A DNA stretch of 64,000 nucleotides, taken from assembly GCF_900110105.1 (NCBI RefSeq), contig NZ_FOCL01000003.1:248001-312000 (forward strand). Reading direction: 5' to 3'. A program made the translations under genes and the position numbers. The DNA comes from Mucilaginibacter gossypiicola. GTDB taxonomy: Bacteria; Bacteroidota; Bacteroidia; Sphingobacteriales; Sphingobacteriaceae. Below, one piece after another: positions 44,014-52,570 of this stretch. The notes under the pieces were generated by a model, which had not been told where the DNA came from, ran no database searches, and saw only the letters and a list, made by a program, of their open reading frames with translations. The stretch's first letter is position 1, and each line of letters begins with the position of its first letter.

Positions 44014-47000
44014 TTAATGCGCCATTTGCTCATCGGCCGTAATAGCCGGCGGAATCAACTCGTAAACTATGGGCGTTACTATCCTCGACAATAAAGTAGA
44101 ACTAATCAATCCCCCAATAAGCACTATAGCCAATGGAGATATTAAAGGGTTTGTTGAAATAGCAATTGGTATCAACCCCCCTATAGCTGTAAGAGAAGTT
44201 AGTACGATAGGTAAAAACCGCACCTCACCAGCTTCACGGATGGCATCCTGCAAACTCCGGCCTTGCTGTCGTAACTGATTGGTAAAATCAACCAACAAAA
44301 TGGTATTCTTAACCTCGATACCAGCCAATGCTATCAAACCTATAATAGCAACAAACGACAAAGAGTTACCTGTAACCCAGAGTGCCACAGCTGCCCCTAC
44401 TACCCCCAGCGGAATAACTGAAAGAATAATCAATGTACTTTTAAAGGTTTTAAACAATAACACCAGCACTGCCACGAACACGAATACAGTTACCAGAATA
44501 ATACTCATGAAGCCGCCAAAGGAGTTGTTTCTGGATTCAACCTCACCACCCATTTCATAGCTATATCCCGGCGGTAATTTCAGCTTATCCATTTTTTGCG
44601 TTACGTCATCAATTACCCGGCTCACCAAAAAGCTTTTTTGCACATTGGCCTGCACCGATACTACACGCTTTTTTTCCTGGTGATTGATAACCGCCGGAGA
44701 TGCTTCCAATTGAAGGTTGGCCACCTGGTTAAGCGGCAAGGCGTTGCCCTGTGCATTGTTCACATACAAATTGCGGAAGGCATCCATACTTGGGCGACCT
44801 TCCTTAATCCGCGTAAGCAAAACGGTATAACCATACTTATTATCATTGTTGTAGTATGTACCCATGTCGAGACCGGTAACAGCCAGCCTTGCAATTTGGT
44901 CGACAGCTAAGGAATTGACACCCAGTTGCTGCGCCTTTTCTTTGTTTACCGCTATGCGAATATCGCTTTTCAACAAGCTTACTGGGTTATTTACATACAT
45001 GGTACCCGCCGTTTGGTGCAGCAGTTTTTCAACTTTAAGCGAGTAGGCACGCAGGGTATCCAGGTTGTCACCAAACAAACGCACTTCTATCGGTGCAACT
45101 ACCGGCGGCCCCTGTTCAAAGTTTTTCACCTCAACCTTAGCACCGGGATAATGGACCCAGCGGTTCTGTAATTTCTGGATGAGTGCGAGCTTTTCATCCG
45201 GCCGGGTATCATTATCAAGCTGCACAAATAACTGCGCAAAATCGCTGCGGTTGTTTTCGGCAATCACATTGTAGTAGATCCGTGGGTTACCATGGCCAAC
45301 ATTCGTAGCATAGTATTTAATAAGAGATTCCTGCTTTAACTGTTTTTCTATCTGCCTTGTAATAGTATCGGTATAAGGCAAATTAGACTGATTGGGGGTA
45401 GTGATATTGATCAGGAACTGCGGTTTCTCTGAAGATGGAAACAGGCTAAAACCTATAACGCCGAATAAATAGATAGAAGCTGTAAACAATACAACAGCAA
45501 CACCGATAGTTAAAAACGGTTTCTGTAATGCTTTATCCAATAAACGTGCATAGCTACCGTGGATCAACTTTTTCAATCCACGCATGATCAGGTTGCCATC
45601 CGGGTGACCGGTATGATTTTTCAGCAAACGGCTTGACAGGAATGGGATAAACGTTAAGGATACCAGCATTGATGCCAATACACAGAATATTACGGCTAAT
45701 GGCAAACACCTGATGAAATCGCCGGAACCTTCGGGTAAAAATACCAGCGGCATAAAGGCTATGATCAGGATAACGGTACAACCAACAACGGCTTTACCAA
45801 TTTGACCGGTAGCCTTCAAGGTAGCCTCAAGCCTGCTATGCCCTTCCAACATCCAACGTTCAATGTTTTCAACCACCACAATGCTATCATCAACCAAAAG
45901 CCCCAACGCCACAACCAAACCTACTATGCTCAATTGGTTAAGATTGAATCCGAAAAGCTGTAGTAATACAATACCTATAGCTAATGAAAGCGGAATAGAG
46001 ATCATCACGATAACCGCCGGGCGAAATCCTAAAGGCATTAATGTAACAGCTACCAATAAAATAGCAATGATAAAATCATGACTTAAGCCAGTTAAACGCC
46101 TGTTCACGTTATCGGCCTGGTCAAAATTCTGTACCAGATCGATATTAGCAGGCATCAGTTTTTTGAAGTTTGTAAGTACCTTGCTGTAATCAGCCTGGGT
46201 TTTATTGATGTTTTCGCCATCCTTTTGGGCGGCTACCACAAATACGCAACGATGGCCGTTGAGGCGGGTGATATGTTTTTCTTCACCATAGCCGTAATAT
46301 ACATGTGCCACATCTTTTAGCAAGATGTTTTTGCCATTGGCTGCATAAACAACAGTACCGTTCACAGCATCAAGGCTGCGGTAATCATTACTTTTAATAT
46401 TGAAAGTTAAATGCGCTGCATCAATACTACCGCCGGGTATACTCGCCATTTCGCTGTGCAGGCTGTTTACAACCGAGCTTACAGGCAGGTGCATCTGTGC
46501 CATTTTTTCCAGATCGAGCTCAACACGTACCTGCTGATCGGGCAAGCCGTAGATTAATACTTGTTTCAATGATGACACCTTTTCCAGCTCGTCCTGCAGT
46601 TTCTCGGCGTAATGTTGTAACTGGCTACGGGCAGCGTTTTCAGATACCAGCGCAACCTGCAAAACATTTACATCTGTAGGCTGCTGCTTTTGAATTTCGA
46701 TACCCGCCACATCCGTTGGCAGTTCGCTCCGCTTATTATTTACTTCGCGAACAATTTCCTGGTATTTAGAGTCGATATTGCTGCTGTACTTATATTCAAC
46801 CCTTAATACAGCCACGCCGTTTGAGATGGTGGTACGAATGCGTTTAATATCATCCAAGCTACCGATTGTTTTCTCCAGAGGCGTTACTACCCTATCCTCA
46901 ATATCCCGCGGACTTGTACCCGGATAATTAACGATAACCAGGAAGGAAGGCGGGTGCATTTCGGGGTCTTCAGACCGGGGCATGTTCAGCATGGTTGTGA

Positions 47001-47076
47001 TCCCTAACGCTATGATCATGATAAAGATCACGAGGGTAAACTGGCTGTTTTTCACAGCATAATCCGAAATCTTCAT
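44014..47076 (-). CDS. RND-family efflux pump, inner membrane transporter
   Basis: A 1020-residue RND permease with the standard two-fold repeat: a first helix (FTLVIFIMIIALGITTML), the porter region starting LVIVNYPGTSPRDIEDRVV, and the proton-relay helix GLVVALGLLVDDSIVVVENI with two Asp residues. The second half has the Lys of the relay in GIEVKNTILLVDF. It pumps compounds out of the cell using the proton gradient, with the adaptor and TolC proteins of the same operon. The Asp-Asp/Lys triad favours the hydrophobe/amphiphile group over metal exporters, but the substrate is not readable. Its start overlaps the adaptor gene's stop by 4 bases. Confidence 0.93.
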   Translation of the reverse strand: MKISDYAVKNSQFTLVIFIMIIALGITTMLNMPRSEDPEMHPPSFLVIVNYPGTSPRDIEDRVVTPLEKTIGSLDDIKRIRTTISNGVAVLRVEYKYSSNIDSKYQEIVREVNNKRSELPTDVAGIEIQKQQPTDVNVLQVALVSENAARSQLQHYAEKLQDELEKVSSLKQVLIYGLPDQQVRVELDLEKMAQMHLPVSSVVNSLHSEMASIPGGSIDAAHLTFNIKSNDYRSLDAVNGTVVYAANGKNILLKDVAHVYYGYGEEKHITRLNGHRCVFVVAAQKDGENINKTQADYSKVLTNFKKLMPANIDLVQNFDQADNVNRRLTGLSHDFIIAILLVAVTLMPLGFRPAVIVMISIPLSLAIGIVLLQLFGFNLNQLSIVGLVVALGLLVDDSIVVVENIERWMLEGHSRLEATLKATGQIGKAVVGCTVILIIAFMPLVFLPEGSGDFIRCLPLAVIFCVLASMLVSLTFIPFLSSRLLKNHTGHPDGNLIMRGLKKLIHGSYARLLDKALQKPFLTIGVAVVLFTASIYLFGVIGFSLFPSSEKPQFLINITTPNQSNLPYTDTITRQIEKQLKQESLIKYYATNVGHGNPRIYYNVIAENNRSDFAQLFVQLDNDTRPDEKLALIQKLQNRWVHYPGAKVEVKNFEQGPPVVAPIEVRLFGDNLDTLRAYSLKVEKLLHQTAGTMYVNNPVSLLKSDIRIAVNKEKAQQLGVNSLAVDQIARLAVTGLDMGTYYNNDNKYGYTVLLTRIKEGRPSMDAFRNLYVNNAQGNALPLNQVANLQLEASPAVINHQEKKRVVSVQANVQKSFLVSRVIDDVTQKMDKLKLPPGYSYEMGGEVESRNNSFGGFMSIILVTVFVFVAVLVLLFKTFKSTLIILSVIPLGVVGAAVALWVTGNSLSFVAIIGLIALAGIEVKNTILLVDFTNQLRQQGRSLQDAIREAGEVRFLPIVLTSLTAIGGLIPIAISTNPLISPLAIVLIGGLISSTLLSRIVTPIVYELIPPAITADEQMAH

Positions 47077-48152
47077 CTGGCCGCAGTTTTAGGTGATTTA
47101 ACGGTTATTGCGCTATTATCAGTAAGATAAGCCGAACCTGAAATGATCAGTGACTTTGCATCGGCCAGGCCGCTGCTGATGGTCACCGTATTTTTGTCGA
47201 TACCGGCTACAGTTACTCTTACTTTATGGGCGGTTTTGTTATCGTCGGTTACAAATACATAGCCGCTATTGCCGTCGCCATCTAACAGCGCGTCATAAGG
47301 GATCTGCCATGTGGCATTGCCGGTATCGGTAGGTCGTGCAGGTATTATAGTAGCCTTACCAAACATGCCTGCTGCTACAGCCTGAGGCTTTTTACCGGTG
47401 ATGGTGATATCTGCACTAAAAGTACCGGTAGAGGCATCTACCCCTTCAGATTTACGGCTCACAGTGCCCTGCAATTCCTGCCCCGGCATTGCCGTAGTTT
47501 GAATAGTTGCCTTATCATTAAGTTGCAGCACAGCCCATTCACTGTCGCTGATCCCTACGCGCAGCATCCATTTGCCGGCTTCGGCGCCATTGGTTTGCAA
47601 TACAGCCGAACCCGCGGTAACCTGCTGACCAACATTGGCCAGCTTATGCAAAATATAACCATCCTTTGGTGCCCGGATCTCCGAATACTGGCGGTTAAAC
47701 GTTGCCGTTTTTAATTGCTGTTGAGCCAGCAGCAAAGCGGTTTTACTATTTTGTAATTGTTCTAATGTAGCTACACTGTCTTTATACAGGTTTTGAGCAC
47801 GCTCATAATCACGCTGCGCTTTTTCTGTTGCCAAACTGGCCTGTTGTACCTGTGCATTGATTTCGGTGGGATTAAGCGTTGCCAGTAGTTGGCCTCTTTT
47901 TACAGCATCGCCTTCTTTAACATTAAGGCTGCTGATGATACCGCCTATCTTAAACGAAAGCATTACCTCGTCATCGGTAGTAAACTGTCCTGATACGGCC
48001 ATGGGGGCGCTGCTCCCCTGCTGCTTTAGCTGTATAACCTGTACAGGAATAGTATCGGCCCCGCCCTCGTTAGTAGCAATGGGCGGATGTGATTTGCAGG
48101 CATACATCAATGGTATGAACAGCAATAAACCGGTGTATTTAATTTTTTTCAT
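47073..48152 (-). CDS. RND efflux membrane fusion (adaptor) lipoprotein
   Basis: This 359-residue lipoprotein (lipobox PLMYAC) is an HlyD/AcrA-type adaptor. The lipoyl half-motifs ISSLNVKEGDAVKRGQLLATL and IRAPKDGYILHKLANVGQQV flank the coiled-coil hairpin (about 100-150). A beta-barrel region follows (MLRVGISDSEWAVLQLN) and a membrane-proximal part (VWRIP-like ATWQIPYDALL, then VTVAGIDKNTVTISSGL). It bridges pump and outer membrane channel. It is second of three genes. Confidence 0.93.
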   Translation of the reverse strand: MKKIKYTGLLLFIPLMYACKSHPPIATNEGGADTIPVQVIQLKQQGSSAPMAVSGQFTTDDEVMLSFKIGGIISSLNVKEGDAVKRGQLLATLNPTEINAQVQQASLATEKAQRDYERAQNLYKDSVATLEQLQNSKTALLLAQQQLKTATFNRQYSEIRAPKDGYILHKLANVGQQVTAGSAVLQTNGAEAGKWMLRVGISDSEWAVLQLNDKATIQTTAMPGQELQGTVSRKSEGVDASTGTFSADITITGKKPQAVAAGMFGKATIIPARPTDTGNATWQIPYDALLDGDGNSGYVFVTDDNKTAHKVRVTVAGIDKNTVTISSGLADAKSLIISGSAYLTDNSAITVKSPKTAAR

Positions 48153-48163
48153 ATCGATCTGTT

Positions 48164-49543
48164 TTAGTTGGAGTTGTTAATTGGATAAGTAGCCTGATCA
48201 CGTTCAAGTTCGGCAAGGGTAATTTGCAGGTTGGCCTGCGCACCGGCCATTTGCAAACGTGCACCTGTTAGCTGGTCTTGTGCATCTACCAGTTCAAGGT
48301 AAAGGAGCTGCCCGGCACGGTAAGCTTTTAGCTGGTCATTATAATATTTAGCGGCAAACTGAAGCTGCGCAGTAACACTTTTATACGCAGCCTTAGCCGA
48401 CTCATAATTATTATAAGCCTGATCGAGCTGTAACTGTAAAGATTGTTCGGTTTGATCCAGCTGGGCTGTTGCGGCATTATAATTGGCCCTTGATTGTTCG
48501 GCTTTATACTTGCGCTGTCCGCCGGTAAAAATGTCCCATTGCAGGTTTACACCCCACAAATAGTAGCGGGTTTTATTGTTCACATTAAAATCAAAGCCCT
48601 GCGAACCGAGATCAATAAATGTATTGAGCTTAGGTATAAAGCCTGATCGTTGCAATTTATAATCGAGCGTATAAACCTGCTGCAGCGTGCGCAACTGCTT
48701 TAACTCCTCGCGTTGTTTTGTTCCTACCGAAGTATCGGGGGCCGCAATAATATCGGCTACAGCCTCGGGTTCAACAATAATTGTATCCTGCAAAGGGCGG
48801 TTGAGCAAAAAATTAAAATATGATTTAGCGTTTTGCGTACCATGTTGTGCCTGGATCAAAGCGGCGTTGGTTTTCTCTTTTTCTGTTTGAGAGCGTAATA
48901 AAGCAGTCCCGTTCCGTACGCCATTGCGCAGCATGCTTTCATTTTCGCGGATGTTTTCTTTGATCAGAACCATCGCGCTGTTATAAGTTGCTATGCTTTG
49001 CAACGATTGATAATACCGGTAATAAGCCGTTTTAATATCTTTTACCAAGGCTCTTTTATAAACGTTTACCGCTGCCTGCTGGCTGGTTATCAGTTGTTGT
49101 TTGATGAGTTTATTGTACCTGATCTCGGCATTGATAAGGGGCAGTGATGTCCGTACCTTTGCATCATAAAAATTATCCGGATTGAGCAGAAAGGATTCGT
49201 TTTTTAACTGAGGGAACTTGTTCGAGTTGGTTAGCTGATTCAATGCAGTATAAACAGGGTTAACCAAATCACCTACCGGAACATCGATAGTGCGTCCCCC
49301 TGATGATTTTGTATAACTACCAAGTAAACTTACTGTGGGCAGGTACATAGCTTGCGCCTCTTTCAAAGCTGCCATTGCCTTATCCAAATCAAATTGCTGC
49401 TCCTTTAAGCCCTGGTTTTGAGCAAATGCCGTAGCGATATAATCATCAAGCTGTTTATGGCTGCTTTGCCCCCAAGTACTTATTCCCAGCGACATGCATA
49501 TCGCGATGATGGGAATTGACTTTATCTTGAACGATGTGTACAT
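48164..49543 (-). CDS. TolC-family outer membrane efflux channel
   Basis: The ATG at 49543 gives 459 residues; the frame can be extended to a TTG. A signal peptide (ends SLGISTWGQ) precedes two TolC-type repeats with long alpha-helical coiled coils: AFAQNQGLKEQQFDLDKAMA, then LLGSYTKSSGG, and in the second half FIDLGSQGF, YLWGVNLQWDIFTGGQRKYK and YNNYESAKAAYKSV. TolC-type trimers form the exit duct of the RND pump. It is the first gene of the efflux operon. A candidate operator abuts its start codon, and a second overlaps the likely promoter. Confidence 0.92.
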   Translation of the reverse strand: MYTSFKIKSIPIIAICMSLGISTWGQSSHKQLDDYIATAFAQNQGLKEQQFDLDKAMAALKEAQAMYLPTVSLLGSYTKSSGGRTIDVPVGDLVNPVYTALNQLTNSNKFPQLKNESFLLNPDNFYDAKVRTSLPLINAEIRYNKLIKQQLITSQQAAVNVYKRALVKDIKTAYYRYYQSLQSIATYNSAMVLIKENIRENESMLRNGVRNGTALLRSQTEKEKTNAALIQAQHGTQNAKSYFNFLLNRPLQDTIIVEPEAVADIIAAPDTSVGTKQREELKQLRTLQQVYTLDYKLQRSGFIPKLNTFIDLGSQGFDFNVNNKTRYYLWGVNLQWDIFTGGQRKYKAEQSRANYNAATAQLDQTEQSLQLQLDQAYNNYESAKAAYKSVTAQLQFAAKYYNDQLKAYRAGQLLYLELVDAQDQLTGARLQMAGAQANLQITLAELERDQATYPINNSN

Positions 49544-49544
49544 A

Positions 49545-49559
49545 ATGAACAATGTTTAG
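49545..49559 (-). promoter_or_regulatory. Candidate TetR operator 1 (abutting the tolC start codon)
   Basis: The plus strand reads ATGAACAATGTTTAG, an imperfect copy of the palindrome ATGAAC-GGT-GTTCAT found before the TetR gene. It lies one base from the ATG at 49543. A bound repressor could block early elongation or ribosome access. Confidence 0.5.
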
Positions 49560-49655
49560 TATATAAGTAAAAAAATTATGTGACAGAATACATTCAGCGC
49601 CACTAACACTATGTGAAGCACACTGAACCAGTATTTTTTATTAACAATTGTTTAA

Positions 49656-49685
49656 CAAATGAACGATGTTTAGTTATAGAGCAAA
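49656..49685 (-). promoter_or_regulatory. Candidate efflux operon promoter with operator 2
   Basis: On the minus strand a -33 TTTG (49682-49685) and a near-consensus -7 TTCATTTG (49656-49663) are 18 bases apart. The operator-like ATGAACGATGTTTAG (49659-49673) fills the spacer and overlaps the -7 element, so the TetR protein could occlude RNA polymerase. The -7 has one mismatch to TAnnTTTG. Confidence 0.5.
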
Positions 49686-49691
49686 AAAATA

Positions 49692-50303
49692 TTAAATTGT
49701 TACAGCTGCTAAATAATCTTCCATTGATTTAATCAAAATTTGAGGTATAGCCTCTTCGGGCTGATCCATGATTTTTAACCGGCAACGTAAATTTAGCGAT
49801 ACTAAACCATGTGCCGTTGCCCATACCAATAACGAAGCTTGTTCCACATCATTGATGCGCAGCAACTTTTTATTGATACAATCAGAAAGGCAATCAACCA
49901 AAAAAGCAAAACAATTACCTCCGTTAGCCTTATGGATCTCTTCATCCACATTCATCGGCGCGCGGATAATGAACATCAGATCGTAAAGTTCGGGGTTTTG
50001 AAGGCCAAAATTAATATAAGCCCTACCCACCTGCCGCAACTTTTCAAGCGGATCGGTACTGGTAGCCTCATTTTTAAAAACCTCCAGCAACTGGCCATAA
50101 GCCTCACCCTGCACTTCATATAAAAGTTCATCCTTATCCTTGAAATATAGATATATAGTACCGGGACTATACTCTATAGCCTCAGCAATGCTGCGAATAG
50201 ATGTTTTGGCGTAACCATCCTCCAGGAACATCTTCATAGCGGTAGCTCTTATGAGCTCCCTCATTTCCGTTTTTTCCCGTTCCTTTCTGTCAGTTACTCC
50301 CAT
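49692..50303 (-). CDS. TetR/AcrR-family repressor of the efflux operon
   Basis: The ATG at 50303 gives 203 residues. The N-terminal helix-turn-helix is clear: RATAMKMFLEDGYAKTSIRSIAEAIEYSPGTIYLYFKDKDELLYEV (in pieces, residues about 20-65). The C-terminal ligand-binding part resembles the WHG/TetR_C group (LRQVGRAYINFGLQNPELYDLMF). It lies upstream of, and on the same strand as, the efflux genes. Its own promoter and that of the efflux operon share a palindrome, which suggests autoregulation and repression of the pump with release by a pump substrate. Confidence 0.9.
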   Translation of the reverse strand: MGVTDRKEREKTEMRELIRATAMKMFLEDGYAKTSIRSIAEAIEYSPGTIYLYFKDKDELLYEVQGEAYGQLLEVFKNEATSTDPLEKLRQVGRAYINFGLQNPELYDLMFIIRAPMNVDEEIHKANGGNCFAFLVDCLSDCINKKLLRINDVEQASLLVWATAHGLVSLNLRCRLKIMDQPEEAIPQILIKSMEDYLAAVTI

Positions 50304-50320
50304 GATCAATTAATACGCTG

Positions 50321-50343
50321 CAAATATAATGAACGGTGTTCAT
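50321..50343 (-). promoter_or_regulatory. TetR gene promoter (-7) with perfect-palindrome operator 3
   Basis: On the minus strand TATATTTG (50321-50328) is an exact TAnnTTTG -7 element, 17 bases upstream of the start at 50303. Immediately upstream is the perfect palindrome ATGAAC-GGT-GTTCAT (50329-50343), inside the -33/-7 spacer. This fits negative autoregulation. Confidence 0.6.
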
Positions 50344-50394
50344 TTTTCATAAACCCAGGCTTCATTTTACAATTCTAAAATAAACGGGCTCTTA

Positions 50395-50555
50395 GAGGCT
50401 GTTTAAAAACGATAGTTTTTGAATGTAGAAACGCATAATTGCGTCTTCCGCTTGCAATTTACGGCAGCATAGACGCTCTTAAAATCGGCTTGTCCTCGGG
50501 AAGATGCCATTATGCGTCTCTACAAAAATACTTTCTCTCATTTTTAAACAGTTTC
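50395..50555. repeat. MITE-like 161-bp inverted-repeat element with TTA flanks
   Basis: The ends GAGGCTGTTTAAAAA and (reverse complement of the right end) GAAACTGTTTAAAAA match at 13 of 15 positions. The arms continue as imperfect inverted repeats for about 57 bp, including TGTAGARACGCATAATKGC and TCTTCC. TTA stands directly on both sides (50392-50394 and 50556-50558), which would be a 3-bp target duplication. There is no coding capacity, so it is best read as a non-autonomous transposon that needs an outside transposase. Confidence 0.7.
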
Positions 50556-50558
50556 TTA

Positions 50559-51032
50559 CATCTTAAACAAAATCAAAATTATTTTGTTAACTTGCTATAA
50601 ATCAAACCTTATTAGCAAAAAACAAATTACTTACACCATCGCAGTCAGAAGCAATTAATGTGAAGATGTTAAAATCGGAGAAAAAACATTGACAATATGA
50701 CAATTTTTCTCTCTAACATTAACATTTTGTGAAGCAATTTTCACATTTGAGGTTCTTAATTGTTGGTTAAAAAAACGAGATAAAACGCCTGCTTCAAACC
50801 TCTGGCAACGAAAATCCGGTTTTCGTCTGAGCTAAAATTGTCATAGAAATGTCACGAAGTGTGTAATTCTTTACAACTTTATGTTTTACACATACACACA
50901 ATTTTATACGTTTAAACAACAGTATAGCCGCTTTTTGAACTATCTACGCTTTTAGTCTATATCTTTAGGAAAAAATTAACTGTAATTTTTAATATAAGAC
51001 CGCGTTTCGAGGGCTTAATTAAAAATTATAAC
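50559..51032 (+). other. Leader/promoter region before the pectate-lyase-like gene
   Basis: About 470 AT-rich bases without a gene. A candidate promoter is TTTG (50934-50937) with TATCTTTA (50960-50967), a long 22-base spacer and one mismatch in the -7 element. It would leave a 5' leader of roughly 60 bases. No structured RNA is evident. Confidence 0.3.
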
Positions 51033-52451
51033 ATGCAAAAAACAAAATCTTTAAAAAAAATGACTCTTGGTAGTTTGGCATTGAGTACGCTTATCCTAAT
51101 TGGGAGTTGCTCCAAAAATGCAGAGACACCAGTAACCGTTCCAATTAATGATTTAAATGCCAGTCAAAGCCTGGCGACAACAGCCACCACCCCTACCGTT
51201 TACACGATCGATCCTTCTTCGATCAGACAAGACGAAGGCTACTCTTACAAAATTAGCCCTATTCCTGTAGACGGAGATTCAAACACAGCGCCAACCGCGT
51301 CAACACTTAAAGTTTATGAAAACGGTGTTGCATTAGGTCCGGCCCACTCGGTTCATACTGACATCAGAGATCTTGGTAAAGGTCGTTTCAGTCACTGGGC
51401 CAACGGATTGTACTTTTCAACTTCCGACAACAGCAGCCCAATCACAAACGGAAGAAAGTACACTTACACCCTTACCGGTACAGCAAGCAGCGGTACAACA
51501 ACCACTGCTCCGGCTACAGGTAACTCAACAACAGCAACCGGCTCGGTATTAAGTACAGTATTAACCGGTTACGCTGCTGTTAACGGAACAACAACTGGTG
51601 GTAAAGGTGGTACCACAGTAACTGTAAACACACTTGCTGCGTTCAAATCTGCCGTGGCAGGCAATTCGCCCAAGATTGTGTATGTTTCCGGAACAATTAG
51701 CGGATCAGGCTTAACTCCAGTGTATGTTGGTTCAAATACCACCATCATCGGTAAAACCGGCGCCGTTATATCGAGCCTGAACCTTTACCTTTTTACTGTT
51801 AGCAACATCATCATCCAAAACGTTACGTTTAGAAACTATGTAACTGAGTGTGGTATCTATGTTAAATTCCAATCACACCACGTTTGGATTGACCATTGCG
51901 ATTTTGCTACAGACCGCAGCCATGGCTGGGATTACTGGGGTAAAGATATCGGCGTTGCCGAAGGTTCTGACTACGTAACCATTTCATGGAACAAATTCCA
52001 TGACACCTACCTGTCATTGCTTATCGGTTCGGTAACAAGCGACGCTGTTGCAGCCAATACCGGCAAATTACACGTTACCATTCACCACAACTACTGGTAC
52101 AATGTGTCTGAAAGGGAACCAACTTTGGTATTCGGCAGCATCCACATGTACAACAACTATCACTTAAACAATGATGGTTATTCTATCGGCGCAAGGTATG
52201 GTGGTACAGTAAGAACAGATAATGAGTATTTCTCAGGCTGTAAAAAACCACTTACTACTAACTTAGATGGCGACCCTGTAGGTTACTTCAGCGGTACAAC
52301 AACTAACGTTTATTCTAATTGCGGTAAAAACGACATTACCTCATCTTTATCAACCTGGGTACCGTCTTACTCTTACACTTCATTGCTTGATGCAGCTGCC
52401 AACGTTCCGACAGTGGTAACAGCAGGAGCAGGTGTTAAAACAGTTAATTAA
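51033..52451 (+). CDS. Pectate lyase-like (PL1-type) lipoprotein
   Basis: This 472-residue lipoprotein (lipobox LIGSC) has an N-terminal beta-rich domain (YTIDPSSIRQDEGYSYKISP, about 50-155), a Thr/Ser/Ala-rich linker, then a PL1-type parallel beta-helix: FKSAVAGNSPKIVYVSGTIS, IIGKTGAVISSLNLYLF, IIIQNVTFRNY, HHVWIDHCDFATD, YVTISWNKFHDTYLSLLIGS, LHVTIHHNYWYNVSEREPT and SIHMYNNYHLNNDGYSI. These enzymes cut pectate by beta-elimination with Ca2+. The expected HxK after KFHD is replaced by TYLS, and the catalytic Arg region reads REPTLVFG where RxPxxRFG is usual. Activity on pectate is likely but not certain. No other pectin genes are nearby. Confidence 0.82.
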   Translation: MQKTKSLKKMTLGSLALSTLILIGSCSKNAETPVTVPINDLNASQSLATTATTPTVYTIDPSSIRQDEGYSYKISPIPVDGDSNTAPTASTLKVYENGVALGPAHSVHTDIRDLGKGRFSHWANGLYFSTSDNSSPITNGRKYTYTLTGTASSGTTTTAPATGNSTTATGSVLSTVLTGYAAVNGTTTGGKGGTTVTVNTLAAFKSAVAGNSPKIVYVSGTISGSGLTPVYVGSNTTIIGKTGAVISSLNLYLFTVSNIIIQNVTFRNYVTECGIYVKFQSHHVWIDHCDFATDRSHGWDYWGKDIGVAEGSDYVTISWNKFHDTYLSLLIGSVTSDAVAANTGKLHVTIHHNYWYNVSEREPTLVFGSIHMYNNYHLNNDGYSIGARYGGTVRTDNEYFSGCKKPLTTNLDGDPVGYFSGTTTNVYSNCGKNDITSSLSTWVPSYSYTSLLDAAANVPTVVTAGAGVKTVN

Positions 52452-52484
52452 TTAAATTATTTATCCACGCTTAAGCAATTAAGC

Positions 52485-52521
52485 AAAAGGCCGCTTTATG
52501 ATATTCATAGAGCGGCCTTTT
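52485..52521 (+). terminator. Rho-independent terminator of the pectate-lyase-like gene
   Basis: AAAAGGCCGCTTTATGA pairs with TCATAGAGCGGCCTTTT (one G-T position) around a tight loop and continues into a T-run. It lies 33 bases after the stop. Confidence 0.88.
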
Positions 52522-52570
52522 TTATAGTTTTGGATTGCGCTGTGCAATATTAATTTTGAGCTATCGGGTT

